Assembly: GCA_015680685.1 (NCBI GenBank)
Contig: MNCI01007902.1
Span: 107,777-171,776, forward strand
From: Gnetum montanum
Taxonomy: Eukaryota > Streptophyta > Gnetopsida > Gnetales > Gnetaceae
DNA: 64,000 nucleotides
Direction of reading: 5' to 3'
Part shown: in pieces, positions 9,770 to 22,246 of the stretch
Layout of the letters: each line of letters opens with the position of its first letter
Numbering within the stretch: position 1 is the stretch's first letter
Translations under genes and position numbers: made by a program
The notes under the pieces: model-generated
The model's input: the letters and a program-made list of their open reading frames with translations, nothing else
What the model was told of the DNA's origin: nothing
Database searches by the model: none

Positions 9770-12209
9770 GTAAATATTATTGTCAATAAACGATACATAA
9801 GTTTGACTATTTAAAATTTCATATAATAATTTATAAATGATACAACTAGATAAAACTCAATAAAAAATACCATCTCAAATTGAAAATATTGGCAAAATAC
9901 TAGTGCAGCTAGAGTGCTCTTAATGGTATACAAAATTACAAAAAGCAATAAAGTCTTATAAAAAAACATAAAAATTTGTGAAATGGTACAAGAAATACTT
10001 AAAATTAACCGATTAGTACGTTCAACATATTGTTATTAGTTTATTGAATTAAAGTTTAATTTGAATTATAATAACATGCATAGCTCATTGTTCAATAAGG
10101 AGGGAGGCACTTACACTAGGCTATTTTGTCCTGTCTCTATAAGTGGTGGTGCATAGTTACTAAAACCAAAATAATTTCTTAACATTATTTAATTCAAAGA
10201 TATATATGGTAAATTTAAACTTTATAATTACCAATTTATGTGTTTTGCCACTATCTTTATTTGAATTAGATATATTAAGTAAAAATTTATAATATTTCAA
10301 TGATTGGAAAAGAAAACCACCCCTTCAAAATAAAAAAAACATGACATCATAAATGAATTTTATCAAAACGTTTTAATTTTTCTAATAATTTTGGTCATGG
10401 GAATGAATTTCATTATATACTTTTAACATTTACAAAAAATTTATTAAACTTCTTTTATTAAGAAAAAATGACAAGTATATGTCTATAAAAATTTATGAAA
10501 TTTATCCACCAAAATCATGAAGTCAATATTTATAACATAAATAAAGATGAACATCAATATTAATAACATATATAAAGTTAAGTAATTTAAAAACACATTA
10601 TGATTCATACAATCCACTAATTTGGATTTTTAATTTTTCATTATCGTGAAATGAGTAAAATCATTCCAATGAAATACTTAAAAACACTAAAATCATCATT
10701 TCTTAGATCATTAGCAATGGGTAGCTAGAATTAATAATGCAAATTATTAAAATGTACAAAGGATAAATTTTAAACTATTTGATGTTTTGGTTGTAATATC
10801 TCTTATAAATGTTATGAAAACAACGTGTGGAACTAGTGTAGACAATACTACAAATCTGGGAAATTACAAGATTCAACAAAAAGTTGTCTCTCGAAGATAT
10901 AAAAAAATCTTTAAAACTCAACAAATTATGGAAATGAAAAGTATAGTATCCTGTTCTTTCTCATAATATAAAAAATGTAAGAATGTTAAATTGATTTTTA
11001 ATCTTATCATACAAGTTTTAGTAAAAAAAGGTAATAGTTATTTTAAAAAATAAAATTTGTAAAACAAAATTTACATGTAGTTCTCTACTATAATTTACCT
11101 GCAGATTTTCAATTCAAGTCTACTTGCACATTCCGGTCAACAAAATGTAATAATTATTTACAAAATAAAATTTAGAAATGATGATTATTTAAAACAGGAA
11201 TGATAACTATTTACTTACAATGTGACTATTTAAAATAATAAAGGCATGAAACATTAAATCAAACTATGCAACACAACATAAAAACTCTCATGTCCTTAAA
11301 TAAAGAAGAAGATCTCATTATCTCTCCCCAAAATTATTAAAACATGAATATCTAAAAAGATCAAATTTAGAAACTAGAAAAATGTTAGTGCTTGAGGCAA
11401 TTCCAAGTGAGAAAGTTACGCTAACTTGTGAGGTAGTTCCATTTAGTAAAGTTACATGGTAGGAAAGAATGAGAAATTTTCAGATCTGATATTATCCTCC
11501 ATGGAGAAGATAACTGGACACAAGAGAAGAGCACCAGATAATGAGGTTAACTAATGTCAATTCCCGTCTTGTGCAATGTTCTGAATAGTTGCTTAGTTGC
11601 TTGCCTGCTATGCTAATATAATGGGATTTTTTCCCTTTATTTAAATTACTTGTGTTATTAGTTTCTATGTTATGATTTTGATACTAGTATGGTATCTCAA
11701 GGGTTGCCTATGTTAGGATACGCTTGAAATGCCTCACTAGCTAGCAAATGATCTTTTATTCATCAATAAGACATAGCACCAAATTTTTTACATGTTTTCT
11801 TTGTATTTTTAAATAAGTGTTGTTCACTTAAAATTGGCCAAAAAAATTTGTGTACAATCCCCTTGCTTCAGAAGACCATTTCGAATTTACTTTACTGTAT
11901 CATTAAAATTTTCCAAGTCTCTCATTCTTATTTTAAAAAATAAATTATAAATTAGTTGATACTGTCAAGTAGTGGAACTTTCCTTGTTAGTGTTGCACAT
12001 TGAACTGTGGTATTTTCAGAAACTCTGCATACTGTAGTATAGGTTGGCTTCCATCTCAAGGATGTAAAGTGGTACATGCTTGTTATCGGGTATCTGCTTG
12101 GATTTCTTCATCATGGAAAAACTATATTTGCTTAAAACGCTTTGGCCTATGGCAATAGTAATAAAACCATTATCAAACTTGTTCACAAGTGATTCCACTA
12201 TGTTGTTAT
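9770..12209. other. AT-rich sequence without recognised genes
   Basis: This stretch is about 70 percent A+T with no frame over 70 codons and no motif I recognise on either strand. Part of it may be the remaining body of the transposon that held the Merlin-like gene, but I found no terminal inverted repeats. Confidence 0.4.
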
Positions 12210-12303
12210 TGTGGCCAACTTCACCCATGCTCTCTCATCGGCCCATGATCAACAAAACTGTCTTGTAAAATCATATATTATTTCACCAAGCAATGTTAAT
12301 GTG

Positions 12304-12435
12304 TGAGAAGGTGGACCAATGTGTAGAAAGGTAAACCAATGTGTAGGAAGGTGAATCGACATGCAAGGAGGTGAACTGACATGCAGGATATGGACCAACG
12401 TGCAGAAAGGTGGATCGACATGCAAGGAGGTGAAA
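12304..12435 (+). repeat. 20-bp minisatellite in the left LTR, about seven copies
   Basis: Units such as GTGTAGAAAGGTAAACCAAT, GTGTAGGAAGGTGAATCGAC and ATGCAAGGAGGTGAACTGAC repeat about seven times. The right LTR has about six copies at 13955-14067. Confidence 0.8.
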
Positions 12436-12908
12436 CGTCACAAGCAGATGATTATAAAGTAGAGAATGAAGATGACGTTATGAAGGGGAGGAACAAGGGC
12501 CTCTTTAACAAATTAGGCTCTCTTCCTAAATAGTTGTGCCTCTCTCCATTGAGGCACATGTAGATGGGTAGAGGGTCTCCAAAGGCTAAGAAACTAGTAG
12601 ATAAGGATTTTTTTCTCTCTCTTCTCCTATTTTTCTTGGGGCAATAGTGGTGCAATTAATGCATGAGGATGACAAGTGTAGCAAGTTGGTTTTGCAATTT
12701 CTTTATTCTTGGCAACAAACCGACTATAGTTAGTAGTGGAAAAACTACGTGGACGATGGTCAACAATCTTAGTAGGAAACCAAGAGGTAGCAATTTTTTT
12801 TTCCTATTTCATAGTAGACCTGTGATGGTGGCCAATGTAGGACTAGAGATAGCAACAGGCCTACCGGCACGTGATAGTGGGATCTGGTAGCTAGTTCTCT
12901 CTCACACT

Positions 12909-12946
12909 CACACACACACACACACACACTCTCTCTCTCTCTCTCT
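12909..12946 (+). repeat. (CA)n(CT)n microsatellite
   Basis: About ten CA units run straight into about nine CT units inside the left LTR. The right LTR carries (TC)n at 14532-14562 at the matching place. Confidence 0.95.
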
Positions 12947-13467
12947 TTCTCTATTGCAATGTTGCAGTAGTTGATAGTAGCAGTTGTAGGCACAGGTTCT
13001 ACAGTTCTATTCTATTTTTAGTGAGTAATGCATCTACAGCAAGGTTCTCCAAATAGGAACAAATTTTCCTCTCTCATGCTGGCAACAAGGCACGTTTTGT
13101 CTATGTGTCAGAAATGTGTCAGTGGGCCCTTTTATCTAACCTCTTCTCTCTCTCCCCCTCCTTTGGAATTTAAAAGAAATGTTGGTTGTAGCAGCATTTG
13201 CAATGGATTAATGATGAATGACAGTAGCAATTGAGAAGCAGGGAAAATTTATTTTGGTTACCTTTTGTATTCTTGAATTCAAGACACTCATTCTAATTAA
13301 AATTCCCATATTTTTTTCACTATTTTCAAAAGACCATGTAACCCTCTCTAGCTGAGACTATTGCTGGGTTCTTGTACCTATATGGAAGGTCCCCTAGGCA
13401 ATAGTCTCTTCAAATGAGTTTTTCCCTAGGTGTTGGTGCTACCAAAATTTATGCATTAACACCATTT

Positions 13468-13486
13468 TGGTGATAGAAGGAGGGCC
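13468..13486 (+). promoter_or_regulatory. Putative primer binding site
   Basis: TGGTGATAGAAGGAGGGCC lies six bases after the left LTR. It starts with TGG, the complement of a tRNA CCA end. Seventeen or eighteen of its 19 bases match the site at 38615-38633. I did not assign the tRNA. Confidence 0.65.
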
Positions 13487-13859
13487 ATTTTACCCATTTT
13501 TTGTTTATCAACTTTTCTTGTCATTTACTTGTAGCTATTTTATTTTCCAATCCTATCTTGAAACCTATTTAAAAAAAAAACCTTTATCTTCAAACCTTTT
13601 ATTTTTTTCCTTTTTCCATGCTTCCCATTTTTTAAAAATTATTGTTACTAAAACCTTTTTTTAATAACCCTCATTTCCCAGTCTTATTTTTGAATTTATG
13701 ATTTTGGCAATCCTTACCTAAGTCCTAACTTAAATGAGGTGGTTTTCAATTTTAAATTTATTTTTCTAAAATTTTTCTTATTTTATTATTTTTCTTTTTA
13801 GATTTCATGGTTTTTGTTGCTCCTTGCACTTCCATGCAATTTGTTGTTTGAGTAAGTGT

Positions 13860-14528
13860 TGTGGCCAACTTCGTCCATGCTATCGCATGGGATCATGATC
13901 AACAAAACTATCCTATAAAATCATATACCATTTTACCAACCAATGTTAATGTGTGAGAAGGTGGATCGACGTGTGCGAAGGTTAACTATTGTGTGGGAAG
14001 GTGAACTAACATGTGGGGATGCAGACTGACGTGTAGGAAGATGGACTAACATGCAAGGAGGTGAAATGTTACTAGCAAGCAGCTATAAAGTAGAGAACAA
14101 AGACGACATTAGGAAAGGAGGAAGCAAGGGCCTCTTTAAAAAATTGGACTCTCTTCATGAACAATTGTGCCTCTCTCCATTGAGGCACATGTAGATGGGT
14201 AGGGGGCTTTCTAGGGGCTGAGAAACTAGTGAACAATGATTTTCTCTCTTTTTCTTCTCTAATTTTCTTAGGGTGACAGTGGCTTAGTTGATGCGCACAA
14301 ACAACGAATGCGGTAGGTGGATTCTATAGTCCTATTTCTTTATTCTTGGCAACAGATCAACAACAGTCAACAATGGCAGAGCTACATGGATGGTGGTCAA
14401 CAATCTTAGCAAGAAACCAAGAGGCAACAGTTTTCTTTTCTAGTTTCGTGGTAGACTCATGACGATAGTTGACGTAGGACTAGAGATAACAATGCGTCTA
14501 TTGACATGTGATAGCAGGATCTGGCAAC

Positions 14529-14565
<37 letters not shown>

Positions 14566-15073
14566 CTATTGTAGTGTTGTAGTAGTTGACAATAGCAATG
14601 GTAGGTGTAGGTTCTACAGTTTCATTCTATTTTTGGTAGGCAGTGCATCCATACTAGGGTTCTCCAAATAGGGACAAATTTCCCTCTCTCATGATGGCAA
14701 TGGGGCATGTTCTATCTATGTATCAGAGATGCATCAATGGGTTCATTCATCTAGCCTCTTCCCTCTCTCTCCCTCCTCTGGTAGCTACAAGTAGTGTTGG
14801 CTGCAATAGCATTTCCAATGTATCAGCGACAAATGGTGGTAGTAGTTGAGAAGTAGGGAAATTTTATTTTGATTACCTTTTGTATTTTTAAATTTCGAGA
14901 CACTCATTCTAATTAAAATTCTCATTTGTTACTATTTTCAAAACACCATGTAACCCTCTACAGTTGAGACTATTCCTAGGTTTCTATACCCATATGGGAG
15001 GTGCCCTAGGTAATAGTCTCCTCAAACACATTTTTTCTTAGGTGTTGGTGTGACCAAAATTTATGCATCAACA
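13860..15073 (+). repeat. Right LTR of the short-interior element
   Basis: This is a direct copy of the left LTR at about 1214 bp, with the minisatellite at 13955-14067 and (TC)n at 14532-14562. The end reads ATTTATGCATCAACA. Confidence 0.8.
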
Positions 15074-18000
15074 ATTGCAACTTATGTACACTGGATTCAT
15101 AATATGTAAAGACATAACTGAATAGTGTATTCCCAGTGATCTTAACTGTAGCTCTTTTAAAAGCAGATGTGTGTTGTTGTTTGATGCATTTCTGGCTAGC
15201 ATTCAACTAGTTAATTCATTGGCAGTCATTTTTTATGGTCCTCACTCTAGAGTGTTAAAATATTGCATATGCATCATGACCAATGGTAAATATCCCTTCC
15301 TTTGTTTAAGAAAAAGAAAATAATACCCTTTCATTATTTGATGCTTCAAGTTATGCTTTGCTTCTCACATTGAACTTTGAGATGTCATTTTTGTCATCTT
15401 AACAATAAAGAAATTAGTTATGCACATAGTTGTTGGAACAATGGTTTCATTTTGGTTACACATTGCATCTTCTAGTGATATTTTATTATGGCTATATGGA
15501 CCCAAAGGATCTATCACATAAATGAATTTGTACGAAATACACTAGTAACAATAAATCTTGGGTATAATAAATATGTTCAATATTCATGTAACTTGAACAC
15601 TTCTATATAATTCCCTAAAACTAACTTTGATAGCTTAAATAGCTCATACAAAGACTACCTAGATAATTATATTTTCTTTTAAAGAAATTTGTTCGAAAAA
15701 ATACATGTTGTTCATCTTCTACCACTTGCACTAAACATAATTAATATATTCTATCTTCATATTGTTCATTGATCCTATTCTTACTATGCTAATTAATGTT
15801 CTCATTGATATCGAAAGTATTGCATATTGATATTTGGTTTATCCTATTTGCCACCTCTACTATTTTGTTAGTAAAATTGAAGCTAATGTTTTGTATTTAT
15901 ATCTTATTTTCCCATATATATAAAATTTTCTTTGTAACAAGTTTTGAAGCTTGTTGTAAATTTAGTATTCCACCAATATTATCAATATCTCGTTTTTATA
16001 ACCACAATCATCCTTCATAGAATCACACTTGTTGAGATTTTTGAATGACCTTCCTTGAGATCTTATTGCTATTTTTATTTCTCAAGTAGAATTTTAAGAA
16101 TGAATACGTTACTTCAATATCCAATGGCAACAAACTACCTTCTAATAAAAGTATTACATATGGGACCTGAGTTTTCATGTTGAATTCATCCAACACTGAC
16201 TATTTTTGAAGTTATTCAATTTTTTCCATGATTCTTATTGCATGTAGATATTAACATCTTGATAGGCTTAATTGTTTTCAAGGGCTTTTATGTGGTAGCT
16301 AACTTTTGGAGGTAACTTAAACATTTTGATGTTTGCTTCAAGAATAAGTCTCTAAGCATTCAATGTTGTAAGCTCCCAATTTTAATGTCTACTAAAAATG
16401 CAAATGTTCTCCCCAAAGATACCATGAAAGATAACTTTTTATTAACTTATTTATGATGATTTGAATTTAATTATGATTTCCTAATTATGAGTTAGTGTCA
16501 CTGTATTGGTATTTCTCATGGGTTGCAATTAACGAGGGAAGATATAAAGGATGGGTATTATAAATCTAAATTGGTTGTTTGTTATTTTATTAAAACATAT
16601 TAGAGTGGTCATCCAAATATGTTTGTTGGTTTACAATGAGGCAATTTAAAGGCATATGATTTATCAAAAAAAATAAGGGTGACGATGTATTATTTTATAG
16701 TTAAGAGGTTGAGGACTTGACTTAAATGATATGCTTGCTTTTACCAATAAGCAATTCTGCTATACTATTTGAATCATGTGACCACCACCAATAGATATGA
16801 AGTTTATGAATTTGGCTGTATAATACTGATTATTGTTTTGTACGTGTTCCGTCAACTGACTAAAATGTTGTTTACATGTAGTTCAAACATTAAGAAACTA
16901 TATTAAACTCATGCATTGAGGAAGCCCAAAACAAAGTTGCGTTTTACATGATAAATGTCACACGATACCAGCAAACAGGATATCTTTCCTAAAAAATGTA
17001 ACTAAGATCTCATGCTTTGCACCAACCCTCCTACACCCAATTGTATAAAATGTGAATAATTTACTTCAAAACGTTTTAATTAATTTTATTTGAATAAAAA
17101 AGGCTACATAATGAAAAAGATTTATATGAATTTTATAATTCCTTGTTATTTTGTTGTAAAGAAATAGGTATGTGAGATCATAAAATATAACAAAATATTT
17201 TTTAAAAAATAAATTCATAAAACTAAAATACAATATAGATGTGGTAGAAGAATAAGGTCCTTCTTTTAGCTTTTTGAAATTTTTGGCCTAACTTTGAAAT
17301 TTGTCCAACAAGGTGACCACAATTGAGACCATGAGTGGTGGTTTACTTGTAGTATTGTAGTCTGCAGGGTTGTGGTAAGGTCATGATGTGGCTATGGTTT
17401 AGGACCATGGGTTGTGGTCAATTTGTGGTATGTCTAGGGATTGAGGACAAGGATCATAGGTCATGGGGCACTCATGAAATGTTGACCACAAGTCATGGTG
17501 TAGTTATGATAAGTTGTCAACTTGTGGTTAACACAAAATGTGTCAAACTTTTGCCTTTAGCTTTGTCTTTGATTTTGTGAATACTATGAATTATGTTTGA
17601 CTCATGATGTAATCCCATAATGGTGAAGTAATGGTAGATAGAAATAGTAAGCTTTTTTTTTTTATCTCTACAACACAATGACTCATGTAAGGTCATGATG
17701 CATTTCTGAGCAAACTATGAGTCATGGGGAACTCATGGTCACACAAAGATGTTGAAATTAACCTTGAAATGATGTAGGATCTAAGCAAAAACTATGTTGT
17801 GAGAGTCAAGAATGTTTTTGTTGACCTAAATAACAAGAGCAACCAAAATAGCCAAGTGTTGGAGGCCTGCACACCACTTCAAGTGTTGAAACAAATTTTT
17901 AGTGGAACTTGCTCTCTTGAGCTTCAATGGATTCTTGGTTAGCTAAGAAATGCCTTCTTCAACATGGAATTCTTCTAAAACTAACAATCACTAAAAATCC

Positions 18001-18486
18001 ACAAGGTACAATAATGAAGATTAATATCCAAGCAAGATCTTCTATTTCATTCTTTTATAGAATGATAATAAAGATGATATGAAATTGATGAAATAATGAG
18101 ATATTGGAATGTAATTGAAATAGATGAAACACATAAAATAAAATAAAATAATGAGATAATGATATGGAGGCAAATACTTCTCTTCTCTTGTTTCTTTAGG
18201 CTTCAATTTTACATCAATAAAGTTTTGCTTGGAATGCTTCAAGTTTTAGGAGAGCTCATACATGGAATAAATAGAAAAGTGGGGAGATGCTTAGGAGCAC
18301 AATCAACTTTAAACATGGCTACAAATGATCCACTTAATTACCAATTGAATCTCAAGGAAATGAGGCTTCTCATCCCAACTCATGATGATGTGTTATCTAT
18401 GTTCTTCATGTTGTTCCAACATAACGAAGATGGTCACATAGGGCCTTGGGTGGTCCCAAGGAAGAGATGCATGACATGTGGCATTG
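15074..18486. other. Unassigned AT-rich sequence
   Basis: There are no recognisable genes. The longest open stretch is 110 codons (18159-18491, plus). It has no family resemblance and runs into the adjoining solo LTR, so I do not call it a gene. Between 17290 and 17760 the text is unusually rich in GTCATG and CATGAG words, perhaps a decayed repeat. Confidence 0.4.
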
Positions 18487-21400
18487 TGTAACATCCTCCT
18501 TCCTAGACCTTAGGTTCAAAATCATTACTTTAGGTAAAACCCCTAATGAAATGACTAGCTATGGGAAGGAACATAAAAATGAACAATCTTGCAACTAAAG
18601 AAAGATAAAGGAACCTAGCAAGAAGTCATGACCCAAAGACAAGAAAGAAGTGAGAAAACCTAATAGTGGAAGAAAGAGAAAAGTATAAATATAAAATTTC
18701 ATAAAACATATATGCTAAAGACATAAACACTGGGAATTGAAACATTTAATTAAAAAGAGATAATATATTTGCAAAACTAAATCTCTATAATATATATAAA
18801 AAGCATAGTATAACTAGTCTAATCCATGCATAATCCAAGTATCCAAAATGGGAAAATATGAGATAATTAAAAACATAACATCAACAAGCTCAAAACCTCT
18901 AAGTGAACCATCCAAGATCTCCCATCTCCTTCCAGTTTGATCAACCTATAAATAAAATGTATTATCATTATAAAGTTGAGTGAGAAACCTTAGCACCATC
19001 TCCAATCATTGAATGGAAAAATCTCATGAGAGTTTGGAGTAGCATGGCTGGCTTGCAAAACATGTTAGTTTTAGAACATGCAATTAACCATACTAAACAT
19101 TTAGCCATCAATAATGCCAAAGCCAAGATTGTATAATCAATCATTGAGCCATCAAGCACAACAAAAAAAAAACATAATTTTTTCACTTAAACCATCATCA
19201 TAACCAAAGAGGCTAGCATGCACCGCACTCAATGTCAAATGTGTATCAAGTTGTCATGTGTACTTGCAAAATGTCAAAACCAAACATATCTAAACAAAAT
19301 ATTAAATTATCATGCACAAGGATTTATTATTAATCTTAAATAAAACATGAAGCATCACCAAGGACATCACTTCTAATATTCCCCAAACATACTGATGTTA
19401 GAGGCATCACCCAGGACATTACCTCTAACATTCCAAAGGTACAAAATAAAAGGACTAATGAGCCATAGAATCATTCTCTTACATAAGATGGGATCTACCA
19501 TGAAATCCACACTAATGCATCCTAGTAGATGTCAATCATCAAATCGTCTCTAGGGAGCCCATCTCTAACTTAGCACACAAACTTGGTACTAGCTGCATCA
19601 TCCAAACAACTAGCAAACATATGAACATGGCATCCAAACTAATGGTGAAGGACAATAAAAAATCCAAGAAATCTATCTCATCAAAGGGATCCAGAAATCC
19701 AGCATGTCCCAAAACAGCTAAAATATCCAATAATCTAACATGTCCCAAAACAAGCAAAAGATCCAACAATCGATCCAAAGCCAAATTCAAAATGCTAACA
19801 AACCCAATTTTACAAATTGAGCATAAAAAATTCAAAAGGAGACTAAACCAAGCACCAACAACAAATGAGGTCGTAACACAATAATATGAAGGTAGCATAT
19901 CTGAACCATGATTACACATAACCAAACTTCTATTTAAACATATCATATGAAGGCCTTTATTAATTCCCAAAATTAAGTCTAAAGTTGAATTGTCATTTAA
20001 ACGTATAACAGTGAGAAAAATTATTATAAATCTATAATTATTCTGAATTTCTAATGATTTTAAATCCATATAAAATCCAATATCCATACGTATTCTTTGT
20101 TAAAATTTTAGGAAGATATCTATGATACATACAAAGATATAGAACCATGAATCTAAGCTTAGAGAATCAAGTTGAAATAGAAATAGAAAAAAGTAGTTGA
20201 TCTAGAATAGATCACAACTTTGCTATGACAAATCCTTTTTCACTTTTTCTAAAATAGTTTGAAAGACATAAATGAACAATATATACTAATAAATTTTAAG
20301 AGGAAGATCTAGTACAATCTAATACAATCTAAGAGATATAGGTTTTTTAATTTACGCTATCTAAAATGATGAAATTTCATAGTGTAGAAATAAAAATTTA
20401 TAACTTTTTCAAAGCACAAAATTTTTAATTAATCCCAAATGGATCCAATTGCTAATACATATAAAAACATGAAGGTAAAATGTTATAGTTTTATTCTTTA
20501 TCATACTCGAGATATAGCCTCCTAAAGCTGCATTATAAAAATTTCTACAATTTTAGATAGGTTTGAAAGAAAGATGTATAACTTAAAATCTACTTTGAAT
20601 TATAAGATTATTCTTTTTCTGAAATTTTATAACTTTTCAAGGAATTTTAGAAACCTATAGCTCAAATCCTAAATCAAATGTATGTAAAAGATACAAATGT
20701 TTTCTATGTGACATCTATTCTGCTAATGATAATTCTCAAATCATAAGGAAGAAAAAAAGAAATAGAAAATCAAAAAATTCCATGGATTTACATAATAATT
20801 ATATAAAATTTATATCCTAAACTAAAATCATAAAATCTACTTTAAAATTAATTTGCAAAATCCATCCCATAGAATTACTAGTAAAATCCTCACAAAACTC
20901 ACATCTAAAATTGATGGAAACAAGAATACAATTAATTAAAAATTGTACATACAAAACCTATAGAATTAGCACTCTAAGTGTTCAAAGCAATATCCATCAG
21001 CCTACAAATAGCATCATAAACATATAGAATTAATGAATACAAAACCCATCCTACAAATGTGCATAAATCTGTAATCATAAATTGAAAAGAAGTTAAGATT
21101 ACTCATCTTTGAATTCATACAATGAAAATCCATAGAAGAGGAGAGCAAAATAGAAAATTCAAGTAATTAGCACAACTTATCTACAATCCATCAAAATTTC
21201 CAGAGCTTCAATCTCTCATAGCACTTCTCCCGAATCATCAAGATTCGTGGAGAGGAAGCATTGGGAAAGTTTTAATGGAATGTGTTAAAAAAAATAGAAG
21301 AAAGCAAATAATTTCAAAAAAACACAAAACTAATGGAATAATTCCATCAATCTTGTCCATCACACAAGTAACTTCTTCTAAACTCACACAACTCCCATAC

Positions 21401-21875
21401 TTGCTAAGTTAATTAATAGAGCAAATTCCATAAAACCACTATTCCAAAAATATATCACAACATCCTCTTATAAAAAATAAATAAAACTATTAACTAATTA
21501 TTAAACATGCAATTACCAACACCACATCAAGCATGTTCATAAAATAAAATACAACTTTAGAAATCAAGCTAATTATGCCATGCCATGCTCACACCAATCC
21601 ACATGAAATCCTATCACACTCAACAACAAGGTTAGTACATATTTGCTAGATGATAAAAAAATATACATATATAAATCTATGAATATAAATATACTTATAT
21701 ATTAAAAACATGAATATACAAAAGATACATAATAACATTAATATATTCAATCATCTTAAGGTACATCTACAAAATATGCCAAACCAATAACAAGCATAAA
21801 ACACACATCCAAATACAAGCATCACAACTCTATTAAGATCATACATACCAAGATGTCAAAATACAAGATGTTGCA
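18487..21875 (+). mobile_element. Solo LTR, 3.39 kb, family Long-LTR (plus)
   Basis: The sequence starts TGTAACATCC and ends TGTTGCA, close to the canonical TGTAACA...TGTTACA ends. It is flanked by CATTG (18482-18486) and CATTA (21876-21880), a 5-bp target duplication with one transition. It is homologous over its whole length to the reverse complement of 22247-25734. No primer site, polypurine tract or internal gene adjoins it, so it is a solo LTR left by LTR-LTR recombination. The 182-codon frame inside (20087-19539, minus) is low-complexity and is not mirrored in the sister copy. Confidence 0.85.
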
Positions 21876-21921
21876 CATTAGAGGATCCATATTTAACTTT
21901 ACTTTGATGGTGTTGAAACAT

Positions 21922-22046
21922 GAAATAATTGACACATAAGTATACCCTAAGATTTATAGAAGTTTATAACTCAATGCTACCTAATAGAATAAAACCTGTG
22001 ACCTAGGGTTACCAAACCAAGACCCTTACTACTAGGCTAACATCTT
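21922..22046 (-). mobile_element. SINE copy (tRNA-derived), between the two solo LTRs
   Basis: On the minus strand the sequence starts GATGTTAGCCTAGTAGTAAG (box A). A box-B-like CAGGTTTTATTCT and then ATTAGGTAGCATTGAGTTATA follow about 30 bases later. It is closely similar to 26094-26218. It occupies most of the 366-bp gap between the inverted solo LTRs. Confidence 0.7.
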
Positions 22047-22246
22047 ATTCTTATATTTGGCTTTACTTTAACTTCTCCTTCCTTCTCAATTTTGAAATAC
22101 AAAAATTGTATCATGTAACATATTATATAAAGACTTGGATACATGGACCCATACACACTACATGACCCACCAATAATATGTAAAAGAAATGTAACTCCTA
22201 CAATGATATGGAAAATGAAATTGATATAAGAGAAGCACACATTAGG

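Larger units (their letters stand above)
12210..13461 (+). repeat. Left LTR of the short-interior element
   Basis: This LTR of about 1252 bp has a 20-bp minisatellite near its start, a TATAAAG box near 12450, and a (CA)n(CT)n microsatellite at 12909-12946. The right copy has a pure (TC)n tract in the matching place. Indels and transitions indicate an old insertion. Confidence 0.8.
12210..15073 (+). mobile_element. LTR element with 1.2-kb LTRs and only 0.4 kb inside
   Basis: Two direct copies, 12210-13461 and 13860-15073, both begin TGTGGCCAACTTC and end near ATGCATCAACA. They enclose 398 bases without coding potential. A primer-site-like TGGTGATAGAAGGAGGGCC follows the first copy and fixes the orientation as plus. 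Almost the same motif follows the LTR of the Tat-like element at 38.6 kb, so this is probably a Tat-lineage deletion derivative. The flanks share ATTG around both ends, offset by one base, so the exact ends are uncertain. It cannot encode its own proteins. Confidence 0.8.

Noticed and set aside
17290-17760. A possible satellite built on GTCATGG words
   Set aside because: The words recur, but I could not define a unit length or boundaries.
18159-18491. A possible 110-codon host gene
   Set aside because: No family resemblance, no splice or promoter context, and it overruns the start of the solo LTR.
19539-20087. A 182-codon minus-strand frame, the longest uninterrupted one in its area, Leu/Ile-rich
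   Set aside because: It lies wholly inside a solo LTR, reads as low-complexity, contains a 40-base internal repeat, and the sister LTR at 22247-25734 has no matching frame.
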